Origin: Bacillota bacterium
GTDB taxonomy: Bacteria > Bacillota_C > Negativicutes > Sporomusales > Sporomusaceae
Length of the DNA stretch: 20,569 bases
Direction: 5' to 3'
NCBI GenBank assembly: GCA_023441125.1
Contig: JAEZQV010000386.1
Span: forward strand, 1 to 20,569
How positions within the stretch are numbered: the stretch's first letter is position 1; each line of letters starts with the position of its first letter. Of this stretch, positions 7,795 through 16,545 are shown piece after piece. Under the pieces are notes generated by a model that saw nothing but the letters and a program-made list of their open reading frames with translations, was not told the DNA's origin and ran no database searches. The position numbers and the translations under genes are program-made.

Positions 7795-8295
7795 GTGTCT
7801 GGACAGGCGAAGCCAGGCGATATCAGAGTAATTACCCGCGGACTCATCGTGCTGACAGCCATTGTGGTGATCGGTGTCGGCGTCGCGGAGCATCAGTTGA
7901 ACACTCTTACGCAGCGGCCTGAGCAGGAACGTTTCTTTTATATTGGCCGGAGCCGGGACCATGTATATTCAGCCTATGTCTTCGGCCATGGCGTATCATT
8001 GGAAAATATATACCCGTTAGGTACTGTTGAACGGAGTGAGCAAAGTGTAAGGCTGCATATTGGCGGTCATTCGCTCGCAATACCCACTAAAATAGAGATT
8101 AACGGGTTACGGGCCTTATATTGGCTTGACATCTGGCGGGGACAGTTCGTGGAGGAGGCCGTTAGCGTCAAACACAGAGTAACAGAGTACTGGACACAAT
8201 GTAAACCATATATTGAGAATGGCCTGCAGACCCTGCGGACTGAGGGCCGGCGGGTTTCACAGCAAATTGGCGAGTATCTGCGGGAATTCAGGTAG
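7795..8295 (+). CDS. Unknown 166-residue membrane-anchored protein
   Basis: Starts at GTG with AGGAGGG 10 bases upstream, 21 bases after spoIIP, so it is almost surely cotranscribed with it. A short N-terminal cytoplasmic stretch is followed by one membrane helix (about 15-33, VITRGLIVLTAIVVIGVGVA), so most of the protein would lie outside the membrane. Then comes a compact region likely rich in beta strands (FFYIGRSRDHVYSAYVFGHGVSLENIYPLGTVE, here quoted only as a location, about residues 47-79) and a helical, charged C-terminal tail (from about 118) that may form a coiled coil. I do not recognise a family. The position suggests a sporulation or envelope role, which is inference only. A sigma-A promoter for lepA starts right after its stop. 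Confidence 0.75.
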   Translation: MSGQAKPGDIRVITRGLIVLTAIVVIGVGVAEHQLNTLTQRPEQERFFYIGRSRDHVYSAYVFGHGVSLENIYPLGTVERSEQSVRLHIGGHSLAIPTKIEINGLRALYWLDIWRGQFVEEAVSVKHRVTEYWTQCKPYIENGLQTLRTEGRRVSQQIGEYLREFR

Positions 8296-8298
8296 CGC

Positions 8299-8328
8299 TT
8301 GCAGTTAACGGGCGGCTGATGGTATAAT
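8299..8328 (+). promoter_or_regulatory. Sigma-A-type promoter for lepA
   Basis: TTGCAG (8299-8304), 18 bases, then a perfect TATAAT (8323-8328). Transcription would start near 8335, leaving a leader of about 45 bases. This would separate vegetative lepA-hemW expression from the sporulation genes upstream. Confidence 0.7.
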
Positions 8329-8340
8329 TTAGAGAAATAT

Positions 8341-8360
8341 GTATAAAAGCAGATTTATAC
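8341..8360. repeat. Inverted repeat in the lepA leader
   Basis: GTATAAA (8341-8347), 6-base spacer, TTTATAC (8354-8360), a perfect 7-bp palindrome. It lies just after the predicted transcription start and just before the lepA ribosome site (8363-8370). It could be an operator or a weak RNA hairpin; being AT-rich, chance is possible. Confidence 0.5.
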
Positions 8361-8380
8361 CAGGGAGGAGCCCCAGTTTG

Positions 8381-10177
8381 ATGGATACAGCACATATTCG
8401 CAATTTCTCTATAATCGCCCATATCGACCATGGCAAGTCGACACTTGCAGACCGGTTGTTGGAATATACAGGAGCCCTCTCGGCCCGTGAGATGGAAGAG
8501 CAGGTTTTAGATCAAATGGAGCTTGAACGCGAGCGCGGCATTACCATTAAAGCGCAGGCCGTCCGTTTGGCTTATACCGCCAAAGACGGCGAACAGTACA
8601 TGCTTAACCTAATTGATACTCCCGGGCATGTCGACTTTACCTATGAGGTTTCCCGGAGTCTGGCCGCTTGTGAAGGGGCCCTGCTGGTAGTTGACGCTGC
8701 CCAGGGAATTGAGGCGCAAACGTTGGCCAATGTCTATTTGGCGCTGGAACATAATTTGGAGATTGTGCCGGTAATTAACAAGATTGATTTGCCCAGTGCC
8801 GAACCGGAACGGGTTAAAACCGAAATTGAGGACGTTATCGGTCTGGATACAGCGGACGCCGTTCTGGCCAGTGCCAAAACCGGCATCGGTATTGAAGAAA
8901 TCCTCGAGGCCATAGTAAAAAAAGTCCCACCGCCGGCCGGTAAAGCGGATGAACCACTAAGCGCGCTTATTTTTGATTCGCATTTTGATTCCTATAAAGG
9001 CGTCATCGCTTATGTCCGCGTTATGAACGGACGTATCAAACCCGGGATGAAGATCAAGATGATGGCCACCAATAAGGTTTTTGATGTAACTGAAGTAGGC
9101 GTATTCAAACCCTATCTGGCCAATATTGACGAACTGGGACCAGGCCAGGTCGGTTTTGTTGCCGCCAGCATCAAAAACGTGAAAGATACCCGGGTTGGCG
9201 ACACTATAACGAGTGCAGACTGCCCGGTGGCAGAACCGTTGCCGGGATATCGCAAGATTACGCCGATGGTGTATTGCGGTCTTTACCCGGTGGAAAGTTC
9301 CGATTATGAGAATTTGCGCGACGCTTTGGAGAAACTTCAGCTTAATGACGCCTCTCTCGTCTTTGAACCGGAAACCTCTATCGCCCTTGGTTTTGGTTTT
9401 CGTTGCGGCTTTTTGGGACTGCTGCATATGGACGTTGTCCAGGAACGGCTGGAGCGGGAATACAACCTAACGCTGATTACCACCGCACCCAGCGTTATTT
9501 ATCGTGTATTTAAAACCGACGGCGAGATTTTCGAGATTGAAAACCCGTCAAAATTGCCCACGGTCCAGGAGATAGAACGTATTGAAGAACCTTATGTGAG
9601 AGCCACGATAATTGTCCCCAATGATTATGTGGGGGCGGTGATGGAACTGTCCCAGGACAAACGCGGCGAATTTAAGGATATGAAGTATCTGGACGCTAAC
9701 CGGGTAATGATAACCTATCATTTGCCGCTCAGTGAGATAATCTTTGACTATTTTGACAAGCTGAAATCCTCCACCCGCGGCTATGCTTCCCTGGATTATG
9801 AACTGCTGGGCTATCAGACGTCAGCGCTTGTTAAGCTGGATATACTGCTTAACGGCGAGCCGGTCGATGCCCTCAGCGTGATTGTGCACCGTGACCGGGC
9901 TACTCACCGGGGAAGGCAGCTTGCGGAAAAGTTAAAAGGGATCATTCCCAAGCAGATGTTTGAAATTCCTATCCAGGCGGCAATCGGCAATAAAGTGATC
10001 GCCAGGGAGACGGTACGGGCCCTGCGCAAAGATGTGCTGGCCAAGTGTTATGGCGGTGATATTACCCGGAAGCGCAAGCTGCTGGAAAAGCAAAAAGAGG
10101 GTAAAAAACGCATGAAGCAGGTTGGGAGTGTGGAAATTCCCCAGGAAGCATTCATGGCGATATTAAAGATGGATTAA
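8381..10177 (+). CDS. lepA: Elongation factor 4 (LepA), ribosome GTPase
   Basis: A 598-residue translational GTPase that acts on the ribosome during initiation and elongation stress. GTPase motifs: AHIDHGKST (13-21), DTPGH (79-83), NKID (133-136). EF-G-like domains II, III and V follow, with [23 protein letters not shown] and the family-specific C-terminal domain ([38 protein letters not shown]). Length matches the family (about 600). I use ATG 8381; TTG 8378 is also possible and has slightly better spacing to GGGAGGAG (8363-8370). An upstream ATG at 8339 would read through the leader palindrome. lepA-hemW-hrcA is a standard Bacillota order. Confidence 0.96.
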   Translation: MDTAHIRNFSIIAHIDHGKSTLADRLLEYTGALSAREMEEQVLDQMELERERGITIKAQAVRLAYTAKDGEQYMLNLIDTPGHVDFTYEVSRSLAACEGALLVVDAAQGIEAQTLANVYLALEHNLEIVPVINKIDLPSAEPERVKTEIEDVIGLDTADAVLASAKTGIGIEEILEAIVKKVPPPAGKADEPLSALIFDSHFDSYKGVIAYVRVMNGRIKPGMKIKMMATNKVFDVTEVGVFKPYLANIDELGPGQVGFVAASIKNVKDTRVGDTITSADCPVAEPLPGYRKITPMVYCGLYPVESSDYENLRDALEKLQLNDASLVFEPETSIALGFGFRCGFLGLLHMDVVQERLEREYNLTLITTAPSVIYRVFKTDGEIFEIENPSKLPTVQEIERIEEPYVRATIIVPNDYVGAVMELSQDKRGEFKDMKYLDANRVMITYHLPLSEIIFDYFDKLKSSTRGYASLDYELLGYQTSALVKLDILLNGEPVDALSVIVHRDRATHRGRQLAEKLKGIIPKQMFEIPIQAAIGNKVIARETVRALRKDVLAKCYGGDITRKRKLLEKQKEGKKRMKQVGSVEIPQEAFMAILKMD

Positions 10178-10187
10178 GGTAAAACAC

Positions 10188-11327
10188 ATGAGCACGCTTG
10201 GTCTTTATGTTCATATCCCGTTTTGCAGGCGAAAATGTTTGTATTGCGATTTCTCTTCCTACACGGGGGCAGAGCATTTATTTCCGGCATATACTACCGC
10301 CTTGTGTCAGCAAATCACTGATCAGGGCGGTATGTTATGTAAGCCGGGTGTTGACACTGTTTATATTGGCGGCGGCACGCCGAGCATACTGCCGGTTCCG
10401 TTGCTGGAACGCATACTAGTCAGCCTTGCTGATGGCTTTGCCATTGCCGCGGGAGCGGAAATCAGTATCGAGGCTAACCCCGGCACAGTGACCCGGGAAC
10501 AATTACGGCACTTGAACTCACTCGGCATCAACCGCCTGAGTTTCGGCGTACAGTCTTTTAACGCAAAATTGCTGGCCGCACTGGGGCGCATTCATACGGC
10601 GGCGGACGGCATGGAAGCTGTTGAAAATGCCTATGCAGCAGGATTTAATAATGTGAGCATTGATTTAATGTATGGCCTTCCCGGTCAGACGGCGAACGGT
10701 TTCGCCCGGGAGCTTAAAACGGCGGCAGCTCTTAATACCGCTCATATCTCTGTATATGGTCTCAAACTGGAGGCGGGAACCCCCCTGGCAGAGGCCTATG
10801 ATCAGGGACGGCTATTGATGCCGGATGAAGAGGCGGAGGAGGCTATGTATGATATAATGGCTGGTTTTCTGCCAGACCAAGGCCTGCTCCGGTATGAAAT
10901 TTCCAACTTTGCCCGGCCGGGCATGGAGTGCCGGCATAATTTAAAATACTGGCAGTATCAGCCTTATCTGGGACTGGGAACTGCCGCCCACTCTTTTTTA
11001 AACAGGCAAAGAACCAGCAGCACTCCGGATATTCAGGAATATATCGCAGCGGTATCCGCCGGCCGGTCGCCTGTTGTTATGCGTGAAAGCGTAAACCGGG
11101 GAGATGCTATGGCCGAATTTATATTTTTAGCGTTACGCACTGCCCAGGGAATGAATTTTACTGACTTTACCCGGCTTTTCGCCGTTCAATTTTACGATCA
11201 GTTTGGCATAATAATGGAAAAACTGCGCGGTCAGGGCTTGCTGGCCGCCGATGACCAACGATTATGGCTGACGGAAAAAGGGATGAAGTTCGGCAATATT
11301 GTTTTTGGCAGTTTTTTACCTAATTAG
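10188..11327 (+). CDS. hemW: HemW, radical-SAM heme chaperone
   Basis: A 379-residue radical-SAM protein of the HemN-like family, now regarded as a heme-binding chaperone that delivers heme to membrane respiratory proteins. The cluster motif is CRRKCLYCDF (13-22): three cysteines with F after the third pair, where true HemN has a fourth cysteine. The heme-linked HNLKY motif is at 250-254. Other marks are YIGGGTPS, EANPGT, RLSFGVQSF, DLMYGLPGQT and YEISNFA. These favour HemW over the oxygen-independent coproporphyrinogen dehydrogenase, despite frequent mislabelling as that enzyme. It follows lepA by 10 bases with a weak AAGGT ribosome site, so it probably shares the lepA transcript. No clear terminator lies after it. 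Confidence 0.92.
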   Translation: MSTLGLYVHIPFCRRKCLYCDFSSYTGAEHLFPAYTTALCQQITDQGGMLCKPGVDTVYIGGGTPSILPVPLLERILVSLADGFAIAAGAEISIEANPGTVTREQLRHLNSLGINRLSFGVQSFNAKLLAALGRIHTAADGMEAVENAYAAGFNNVSIDLMYGLPGQTANGFARELKTAAALNTAHISVYGLKLEAGTPLAEAYDQGRLLMPDEEAEEAMYDIMAGFLPDQGLLRYEISNFARPGMECRHNLKYWQYQPYLGLGTAAHSFLNRQRTSSTPDIQEYIAAVSAGRSPVVMRESVNRGDAMAEFIFLALRTAQGMNFTDFTRLFAVQFYDQFGIIMEKLRGQGLLAADDQRLWLTEKGMKFGNIVFGSFLPN

Positions 11328-11351
11328 CCGGCCGGAAACCCCCATACTATC

Positions 11352-11380
11352 TTGACATTGAGCGCGATGAGTGGTATTTT
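11352..11380 (+). promoter_or_regulatory. Sigma-A promoter of the heat-shock operon
   Basis: Perfect TTGACA (11352-11357), 17 bases, then TATTTT (11375-11380). The start point would fall near 11387, so CIRCE occupies the first bases of the transcript, as in other HrcA-controlled operons. Confidence 0.8.
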
Positions 11381-11390
11381 TTTAGTAGGT

Positions 11391-11419
11391 GTTAGCACTC
11401 GTTCGATATGAGTGCTAAC
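11391..11419. promoter_or_regulatory. CIRCE operator, HrcA binding site
   Basis: TTAGCACTC (11392-11400), 9-base spacer, GAGTGCTAA (11410-11418): an exact match to the CIRCE consensus, with one more G/C pair at each end. It lies between the -10 and the hrcA ribosome site. HrcA dimers bind here and repress the operon; heat lifts repression. In the mRNA it can also fold as a hairpin. Confidence 0.97.
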
Positions 11420-11437
11420 AACAAGGAGGTGGAGTCG

Positions 11438-12469
11438 ATGTTGGATGAAAGAAAGCGTCAAATCCTGCAAGCCATAATTGATGATTACATATCCACCGCA
11501 GAACCTGTCGGCTCGCGGACGATTGCCCGTAAATACGACTTGGGTATCAGTCCGGCCACTATCCGTAATGAAATGGCAGATCTGGAACTTCTGGGTTATC
11601 TGGAACAACCGCATACTTCGGCAGGTAGAATCCCATCGGTTAAAGGATACCGCTTTTATGTCGACTGCTTATTGGCGCCACCGCAAATTTCTGACCGCGA
11701 TATCCAGATTATTGACAACTGGTATCAGACAAAAGCCCGCCGGATTGATGAAGTATTTCAGGAAACAGTTAAGATTTTAGCCCGTATGACCCGCAATGTT
11801 TCCATGGTATTGGCCCCGCAAGTATCACAGTGCATGTTCAAATATCTGCAGTTCTTGCCACTGGATGAGCGCAGGTCCATTGTTGTTATTGTAACGGATA
11901 ACGGGCTGCTGGAAAATAAAATCATCGAAATACCGGAAGGGCTGAGTCATGACGAACTAACCCGCGTCGCCAGTGCTATTAATTCCCGGCTGGGAGGTTT
12001 AGCCGTCGACCGGATCAATACACAGATGCTGCAGGCGATTCAAAATGACATTCTGCCTGACCCGGCCATTTATGAACGGGCTATTACCCTGGTCAAACAT
12101 GTTCTTACCGGGGAAAAAAATGAAAAAGTGTATCTCGGCGGCACTACCCAGATGCTAAATCAGCCGGAATTCAGGGACGTGGATAAGGTCAAAGGCCTGT
12201 TAACCATGCTGGAAGAAGACCGCTTGCTGTGTGATATCCTGCATATGGCGAATAACGATGGTATAGTTGTTACGATAGGTCAGGAGAATAAATATACAGG
12301 CATTCACGATTGCAGCGTCGTCCAGGCCACGTACCGTATTGACGGCCAGGTGGTAGGCACTGTAGCCGTGCTTGGCCCCACCCGGATGGAATATGGCAAG
12401 ACGATGTCCGTATTAAAATTTATGCAGCGCCATTTGGGTGAGATATTGAAAAAGTACAAGGTATTATAG
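11438..12469 (+). CDS. hrcA: HrcA, heat-inducible transcription repressor
   Basis: A 343-residue repressor that binds CIRCE. The N-terminal winged helix (about 1-100) shows RKRQILQAIIDDYI, EPVGSRTIA, SPATIRNEMADLELLGYLEQPHTSAGR and PSVKGYRFYVD. A GAF-like central domain follows, ending with a dimerising part that includes the usual IGPTRM-like VLGPTRMEYGK near the C-terminus. The start is ATG 11438, with AAGGAGGT (11423-11430) 7 bases upstream; an in-frame ATG at 11408 lies inside CIRCE and is not the start. It heads the operon and represses its own synthesis. Bacillus HrcA needs GroEL to be active, which makes the odd chaperonin gene immediately downstream notable. Confidence 0.96.
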   Translation: MLDERKRQILQAIIDDYISTAEPVGSRTIARKYDLGISPATIRNEMADLELLGYLEQPHTSAGRIPSVKGYRFYVDCLLAPPQISDRDIQIIDNWYQTKARRIDEVFQETVKILARMTRNVSMVLAPQVSQCMFKYLQFLPLDERRSIVVIVTDNGLLENKIIEIPEGLSHDELTRVASAINSRLGGLAVDRINTQMLQAIQNDILPDPAIYERAITLVKHVLTGEKNEKVYLGGTTQMLNQPEFRDVDKVKGLLTMLEEDRLLCDILHMANNDGIVVTIGQENKYTGIHDCSVVQATYRIDGQVVGTVAVLGPTRMEYGKTMSVLKFMQRHLGEILKKYKVL

Positions 12470-12483
12470 ATGGGAGGAAGTAC

Positions 12484-14067
12484 ATGAATTTGAAGCAAGC
12501 TGGCAGTGGGGCCGATGTCGATGAACGTTTGGCTGCCTTATTAACCAACGCCAACGCTGTCCGGGCAATTACTGCTGCCGTTGAAGGCACAATCGGCCCT
12601 AAAGGGCTTGATACTATGCTTGTTGACCGCTTTGGCGAAGTCATCATTACCAATGACGGTGTCACCATCCTGGATAAAATGGATGTCAATCATCCGGCCG
12701 CTAAAATGCTTATCAATACGGCCAAAGCGCAGCAAGCCGAAGTGGGCGACGGTACTACAACCACAACTATTATGGCCGGGAGTCTGGTATCCGAAGGCGT
12801 TAATCAAGTCATGCGCGGCGTACCGGTCGCCCGGGTGATTGAAGGCATAAAATACGGTGTGGCCCGGGTTCTGGAAGGGGTTAAGGACCGGGCCCGCACC
12901 ATTACCGAAGTCAACGATCCCGTCTTGCGCAACATTGCCATGATCGCCGGCCGGGAACACGAAGATATTGCTGATCTCGTTGTGGAAGCGGCCAGACTGA
13001 TCGGTGTGGAAAAACTTAATGAGCACAATTTTAAATTATCCGACATCATTACGGCCGAGGCCGGCGCCAATAATGAAGTATTTATGGGCGTCATTGTTGA
13101 CCAGGAACGCATGACGCAAGAAATGCCTGAAGAAATCAAAAGCGCCAGGCTGCTCTTGATCGACGACGCGCTGGAGCCGGAAGAGATTGAAGATGAGGCC
13201 TTAAGCACCGAAGCCGGCTTCAAGCGTTACATAGACCTGCAGGATGAGTTTAAAGCCAATGTGCAAAAAATTGTTGACCTGGGTATTAATGTTGTTATGG
13301 TTGACCGGGGTGTACACAGCGCCGCCGAAGAAATTCTCACCGATGCAAATATCATGGTAATTCAACGGGTATCGGCGAAAGATTTACGCCGGGTGGCTGA
13401 TCATACCGGCGCTCGCATGCTAAAACGAACCGGTCTTAAAAAAGAAGCGGCCGATATCGAAAAATATGCGGGTGCTGCGGAAATAGTGTATCAGGATGAA
13501 AAGCTTGAGCAAGTGCGCGTTATCGGCGGGAACGGCAAACCGATGGCTACTATTTTAGTGGGCGCCGCTACTGAAGAAGTGGTAGGCGAGCGCGAGCGGA
13601 TTGCCAAGGACGCCGCATCCAGTGTGCAGGCTGCCGTAAAGGGCGGCTATGTGCCGGGCGGTGGTTCCATTGAAATTGCCATGGCCCGTGAAGTTGGCAA
13701 ATACCGGGAAAATCTCAAGGGTATGGCCGCCTATGGTTTAGACTGCGTGGCCAGCGCTCTCAAACAACCGTTATCGCAGATTGTGGAGAATGCTGGTTTT
13801 AACCCGCTGGAAAAAGTGGAAGAAGCCGTCACGGCTCAGTCGGCGCGCGGCGTAGACTCTTTGGGTGTTGACTGTGACAGCGGTGAAATAGCCGATATGC
13901 TGGAACGGGGGGTTATTGACCCGGTTCCAGTGAAACTGCATGCCATCAAGGCGGCCGGGGAAGTAGCCGTAGCCATTTTGCGCATAGATACCATTATCAA
14001 GAAAAAAGAAGAAGGTGCTAATGCCCAGAAGGCAGGCGGCGCTGATAGCGGTATGCCTGATTTCTAA
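12484..14067 (+). CDS. Group III (archaeal thermosome-like) chaperonin
   Basis: A 527-residue ATP-driven protein-folding chaperonin of the TCP-1/thermosome type rather than GroEL. ATP-site motifs are GPKGLDTMLVD (38-48), TNDGVTIL (56-63) and GDGTTT (88-93); D376 fits the hydrolytic aspartate and GGGS (392-395) follows. The C-terminal equatorial part LGVDCDSGEIADMLERGVID through VAILRIDTIIKKKE is thermosome-like. The apical region around residues 225-260 carries a charged segment (EIEDEALSTEAGFKRYID) at the place of the helical protrusion, the built-in lid that replaces GroES. The tail ends GMPDF without a GGM repeat. Archaeal-like chaperonins in the dnaK operon of a minority of Bacillota (for example Carboxydothermus) are called group III. 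It lies 14 bases after hrcA and 19 before grpE, each with a strong ribosome site, so it is under CIRCE control. Base use resembles its neighbours. Confidence 0.93.
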   Translation: MNLKQAGSGADVDERLAALLTNANAVRAITAAVEGTIGPKGLDTMLVDRFGEVIITNDGVTILDKMDVNHPAAKMLINTAKAQQAEVGDGTTTTTIMAGSLVSEGVNQVMRGVPVARVIEGIKYGVARVLEGVKDRARTITEVNDPVLRNIAMIAGREHEDIADLVVEAARLIGVEKLNEHNFKLSDIITAEAGANNEVFMGVIVDQERMTQEMPEEIKSARLLLIDDALEPEEIEDEALSTEAGFKRYIDLQDEFKANVQKIVDLGINVVMVDRGVHSAAEEILTDANIMVIQRVSAKDLRRVADHTGARMLKRTGLKKEAADIEKYAGAAEIVYQDEKLEQVRVIGGNGKPMATILVGAATEEVVGERERIAKDAASSVQAAVKGGYVPGGGSIEIAMAREVGKYRENLKGMAAYGLDCVASALKQPLSQIVENAGFNPLEKVEEAVTAQSARGVDSLGVDCDSGEIADMLERGVIDPVPVKLHAIKAAGEVAVAILRIDTIIKKKEEGANAQKAGGADSGMPDF

Positions 14068-14086
14068 CAACTTGGAGGTGGAGAAA

Positions 14087-14653
14087 ATGGCAGATAAAAA
14101 ACAAGAACAATCGCAGGAGGATTTGCCAGAGGAGAATGTATCTGCTGAAACAGGTGCCGGGGAAAATCCCGAAATTTGTTTTGCACCGGATGATGTAAAT
14201 CAGTTTATGCAAGCGCTGGATGAAAAAAGCCGGCTGCTTGATGAACTGAATGACCGGTATAGACGGCTTCAGGCTGATTTTGACAATTTCCGCCGCCGGA
14301 CCCGGCAGGAAAAAGACGAACTGTCAGCCATTGTGGCCGAACGAATTGTCTGCGAACTGCTGCCTGTAGTGGATAACTTTGAACGGGCAACGGCCAGCAC
14401 GGTGAATGATCTTGAGACTTTGTCGACCGGTGTACAAATGATTTACCGGCAATTGAACAATGCTTTATGCCAATTGGGTGTAGAACCGATCAATGCCGTC
14501 GGCAATCAGTTCGACCCAACCGAGCATGAGGCTGTCATGCGGGTGGAAGATGCCTGCCAGCCCGATGGCATGATTGTGGAAGAATTGCAGAAAGGCTATA
14601 AAGTTAAAGGGCGGGTTGTCCGTCCCAGCATGGTAAAAGTAGTAGGAAATTAA
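14087..14653 (+). CDS. grpE: GrpE, nucleotide exchange factor of DnaK
   Basis: A 188-residue cochaperone that releases ADP from DnaK and acts as a thermosensor. An acidic, disordered N-terminus leads to the long dimerising coiled coil (about 45-105; [21 protein letters not shown]). The beta domain that inserts into DnaK follows, with the signature [16 protein letters not shown] and [16 protein letters not shown]. The start is ATG 14087, with GGAGGTG 6 bases upstream; an in-frame ATG at 14015 would overlap the chaperonin gene by 53 bases and has no ribosome site. Confidence 0.96.
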   Translation: MADKKQEQSQEDLPEENVSAETGAGENPEICFAPDDVNQFMQALDEKSRLLDELNDRYRRLQADFDNFRRRTRQEKDELSAIVAERIVCELLPVVDNFERATASTVNDLETLSTGVQMIYRQLNNALCQLGVEPINAVGNQFDPTEHEAVMRVEDACQPDGMIVEELQKGYKVKGRVVRPSMVKVVGN

Positions 14654-14685
14654 TAAAGCTAATTTACTTAAGGAGGAAATTAACG

Positions 14686-16524
14686 ATGGCAAAAGTAATT
14701 GGTATTGACCTTGGTACTACCAACTCATGTGTGGCTGTAATGGAAGGCGGCGAGCCTGTTGTTATTCCTAATCCTGAAGGCAGTCGTATTACGCCTTCAG
14801 TTGTCGGTTTTTCCAAAAACGGGGAGCGTTTAATCGGCCAAATCGCCAAGCGTCAGGCAGTATCGAATCCTGACGGCACAGTCAGCTCCATTAAGCGTCA
14901 TATGGGTACAACATATAAGGTAAACATTGAGGGAAAAGAATACACTCCGCAGGAAATTTCCGCTATGATTCTGCAAAAGCTCAAGGCTGACGCCGAAGCC
15001 TATCTGGGCGAGAAAGTAACCCAGGCGGTTATTACCGTGCCGGCATACTTCACCGACAGCCAGCGTCAGGCTACCAAGGACGCCGGGGCTATCGCCGGTC
15101 TGGAAGTTCTTCGCATTATCAACGAGCCTACGGCTGCTTCGCTGGCGTTTGGTATGGATAAAGGCAACGACCATACTATTTTGGTTTATGACTTGGGCGG
15201 CGGTACGTTTGACGTATCGATTCTTGAACTGGGCGATGGTGTATTCGAAGTTAAAGCTACCAGCGGCAACAATCGCCTGGGCGGCGACGACTTCGACGAG
15301 CGCGTTATGAATTGGCTGGTTGCCGAATTTAAAAAAGAACAGGGTATTGACTTGTCAGGCGACCGGATGGCGATGCAGCGTCTGAAAGAAGCGGCTGAAA
15401 AAGCTAAAATTGAATTATCCGGCGTGCTTACTACCAATATTAACCTGCCGTTCATCACTGCTGACCAAACCGGCCCCAAACACCTTGATCTTAACCTGAG
15501 CCGGGCTAAATTTGATGAACTGACCGCCGATCTTGTTGAAGCGACAATGGGACCAACCCGTCAGGCTCTGAGCGATGCCGGTTTGTCGCCCAAGGACATC
15601 GACAAAGTTATTTTAGTAGGCGGCTCGACCCGTATCCCGGCAGTACAGGAAGCTATCAAAAAGTCGCTGGGCAAAGACCCGCATAAAGGAATCAACCCTG
15701 ACGAGTGCGTTGCCGTCGGCGCAGCCATTCAAGCCGGCGTACTTGTCGGTGAAGTAAAAGACGTATTGCTGCTGGATGTAACGCCGCTTTCCCTGGGGAT
15801 TGAAACCTTAGGCGGTGTATTTACCAAAATTATTGACCGGAATACCACTATCCCGACATCCAAGAGCCAAACCTTCTCAACCGCCGCCGATAATCAGCCT
15901 TCGGTTGACATCCATGTCCTGCAGGGTGAACGGGAAATGGCTTCATATAATAAGACTTTAGGACGTTTCGAGCTCTCGGGCATTCCGCCTGCTCCGCGCG
16001 GCGTACCCCGCATTGAAGTTACCTTCGATATCGATGCCAATGGTATTGTCCATGTATCTGCCAAAGATTTAGGCACAGGCAAGGAGCAGAAGATTACGAT
16101 TACTTCTTCCGGCGGTCTGGATAAGGACGAAGTGGAAAGAATGGTTAAGGAAGCCGAATCGCATGCTGCGGAAGATAAAAAACGCAAGGAAGAAGTAGAA
16201 GTACGCAACAATGCCGATTCCCTGGTATATAATGCAGAGAAAACCATTAAAGAGTTTGGTGAAAAAGCCGATAAAGCCCTGGTGGAAAAAGTTCAGCAGG
16301 CTGCCGATAAATTGAAAGAAACTTTGAAAGGCAGCGATCTTGAGGCCATCAAAGCGGATACCGAAGCTCTTACCAAGCCGCTTTACGAATTGTCTGCCGC
16401 TATGTATCAGGCTAATGCGCCGGCTGAGGGTGAGGGTGCACAACCCGGCGGTCCGCAAGGAACTCCCCAAGACGAGAAAGTTGTTGATGCTGAATACAAA
16501 GTAATGGATGACGACAAGAAATAA
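14686..16524 (+). CDS. dnaK: DnaK, Hsp70 chaperone
   Basis: A 612-residue Hsp70 that binds and releases unfolded segments in an ATP cycle run by DnaJ and GrpE. Nucleotide domain: [13 protein letters not shown] (5-17), [25 protein letters not shown] and [11 protein letters not shown]. The linker [16 protein letters not shown] starts at 359. The substrate domain includes [18 protein letters not shown], followed by the helical lid and a Gly/Pro/Gln-rich tail ending in [14 protein letters not shown]. The N-terminal lobe goes straight from IKRHMG to [10 protein letters not shown], so it lacks the roughly 23-residue insert of Gram-negative DnaK. AAGGAGGAAAT precedes ATG 14686. Confidence 0.98.
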   Translation: MAKVIGIDLGTTNSCVAVMEGGEPVVIPNPEGSRITPSVVGFSKNGERLIGQIAKRQAVSNPDGTVSSIKRHMGTTYKVNIEGKEYTPQEISAMILQKLKADAEAYLGEKVTQAVITVPAYFTDSQRQATKDAGAIAGLEVLRIINEPTAASLAFGMDKGNDHTILVYDLGGGTFDVSILELGDGVFEVKATSGNNRLGGDDFDERVMNWLVAEFKKEQGIDLSGDRMAMQRLKEAAEKAKIELSGVLTTNINLPFITADQTGPKHLDLNLSRAKFDELTADLVEATMGPTRQALSDAGLSPKDIDKVILVGGSTRIPAVQEAIKKSLGKDPHKGINPDECVAVGAAIQAGVLVGEVKDVLLLDVTPLSLGIETLGGVFTKIIDRNTTIPTSKSQTFSTAADNQPSVDIHVLQGEREMASYNKTLGRFELSGIPPAPRGVPRIEVTFDIDANGIVHVSAKDLGTGKEQKITITSSGGLDKDEVERMVKEAESHAAEDKKRKEEVEVRNNADSLVYNAEKTIKEFGEKADKALVEKVQQAADKLKETLKGSDLEAIKADTEALTKPLYELSAAMYQANAPAEGEGAQPGGPQGTPQDEKVVDAEYKVMDDDKK

Positions 16525-16545
16525 AAATGTTTGGGATGGTGTGAA

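Noticed and set aside
10188..11327. HemN (oxygen-independent coproporphyrinogen dehydrogenase)
   Set aside because: F follows the third cysteine (CLYCDF) rather than the fourth cysteine of HemN, and HNLKY, linked to heme binding, is present.
11408..11437. hrcA start at ATG 11408
   Set aside because: It lies within the CIRCE spacer/right arm, has no ribosome site and adds ten residues foreign to HrcA; ATG 11438 has AAGGAGGT.
12180..12200. CtsR-type site from a GGTCAAAGG word in hrcA
   Set aside because: CtsR needs a direct heptad repeat; only a single copy is present and it lies within coding sequence.
12484..14067. GroEL (group I) as the identity of the chaperonin
   Set aside because: TNDGVTIL, GPKGLDTMLVD and the C-terminal thermosome pattern are not GroEL forms, and there is no groES next to it.
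14015..14086. grpE start at ATG 14015 and rsmE start at 18568
   Set aside because: Both would overlap the preceding gene by 50-100 bases with no ribosome site, while later ATGs have strong ones and give normal N-termini.
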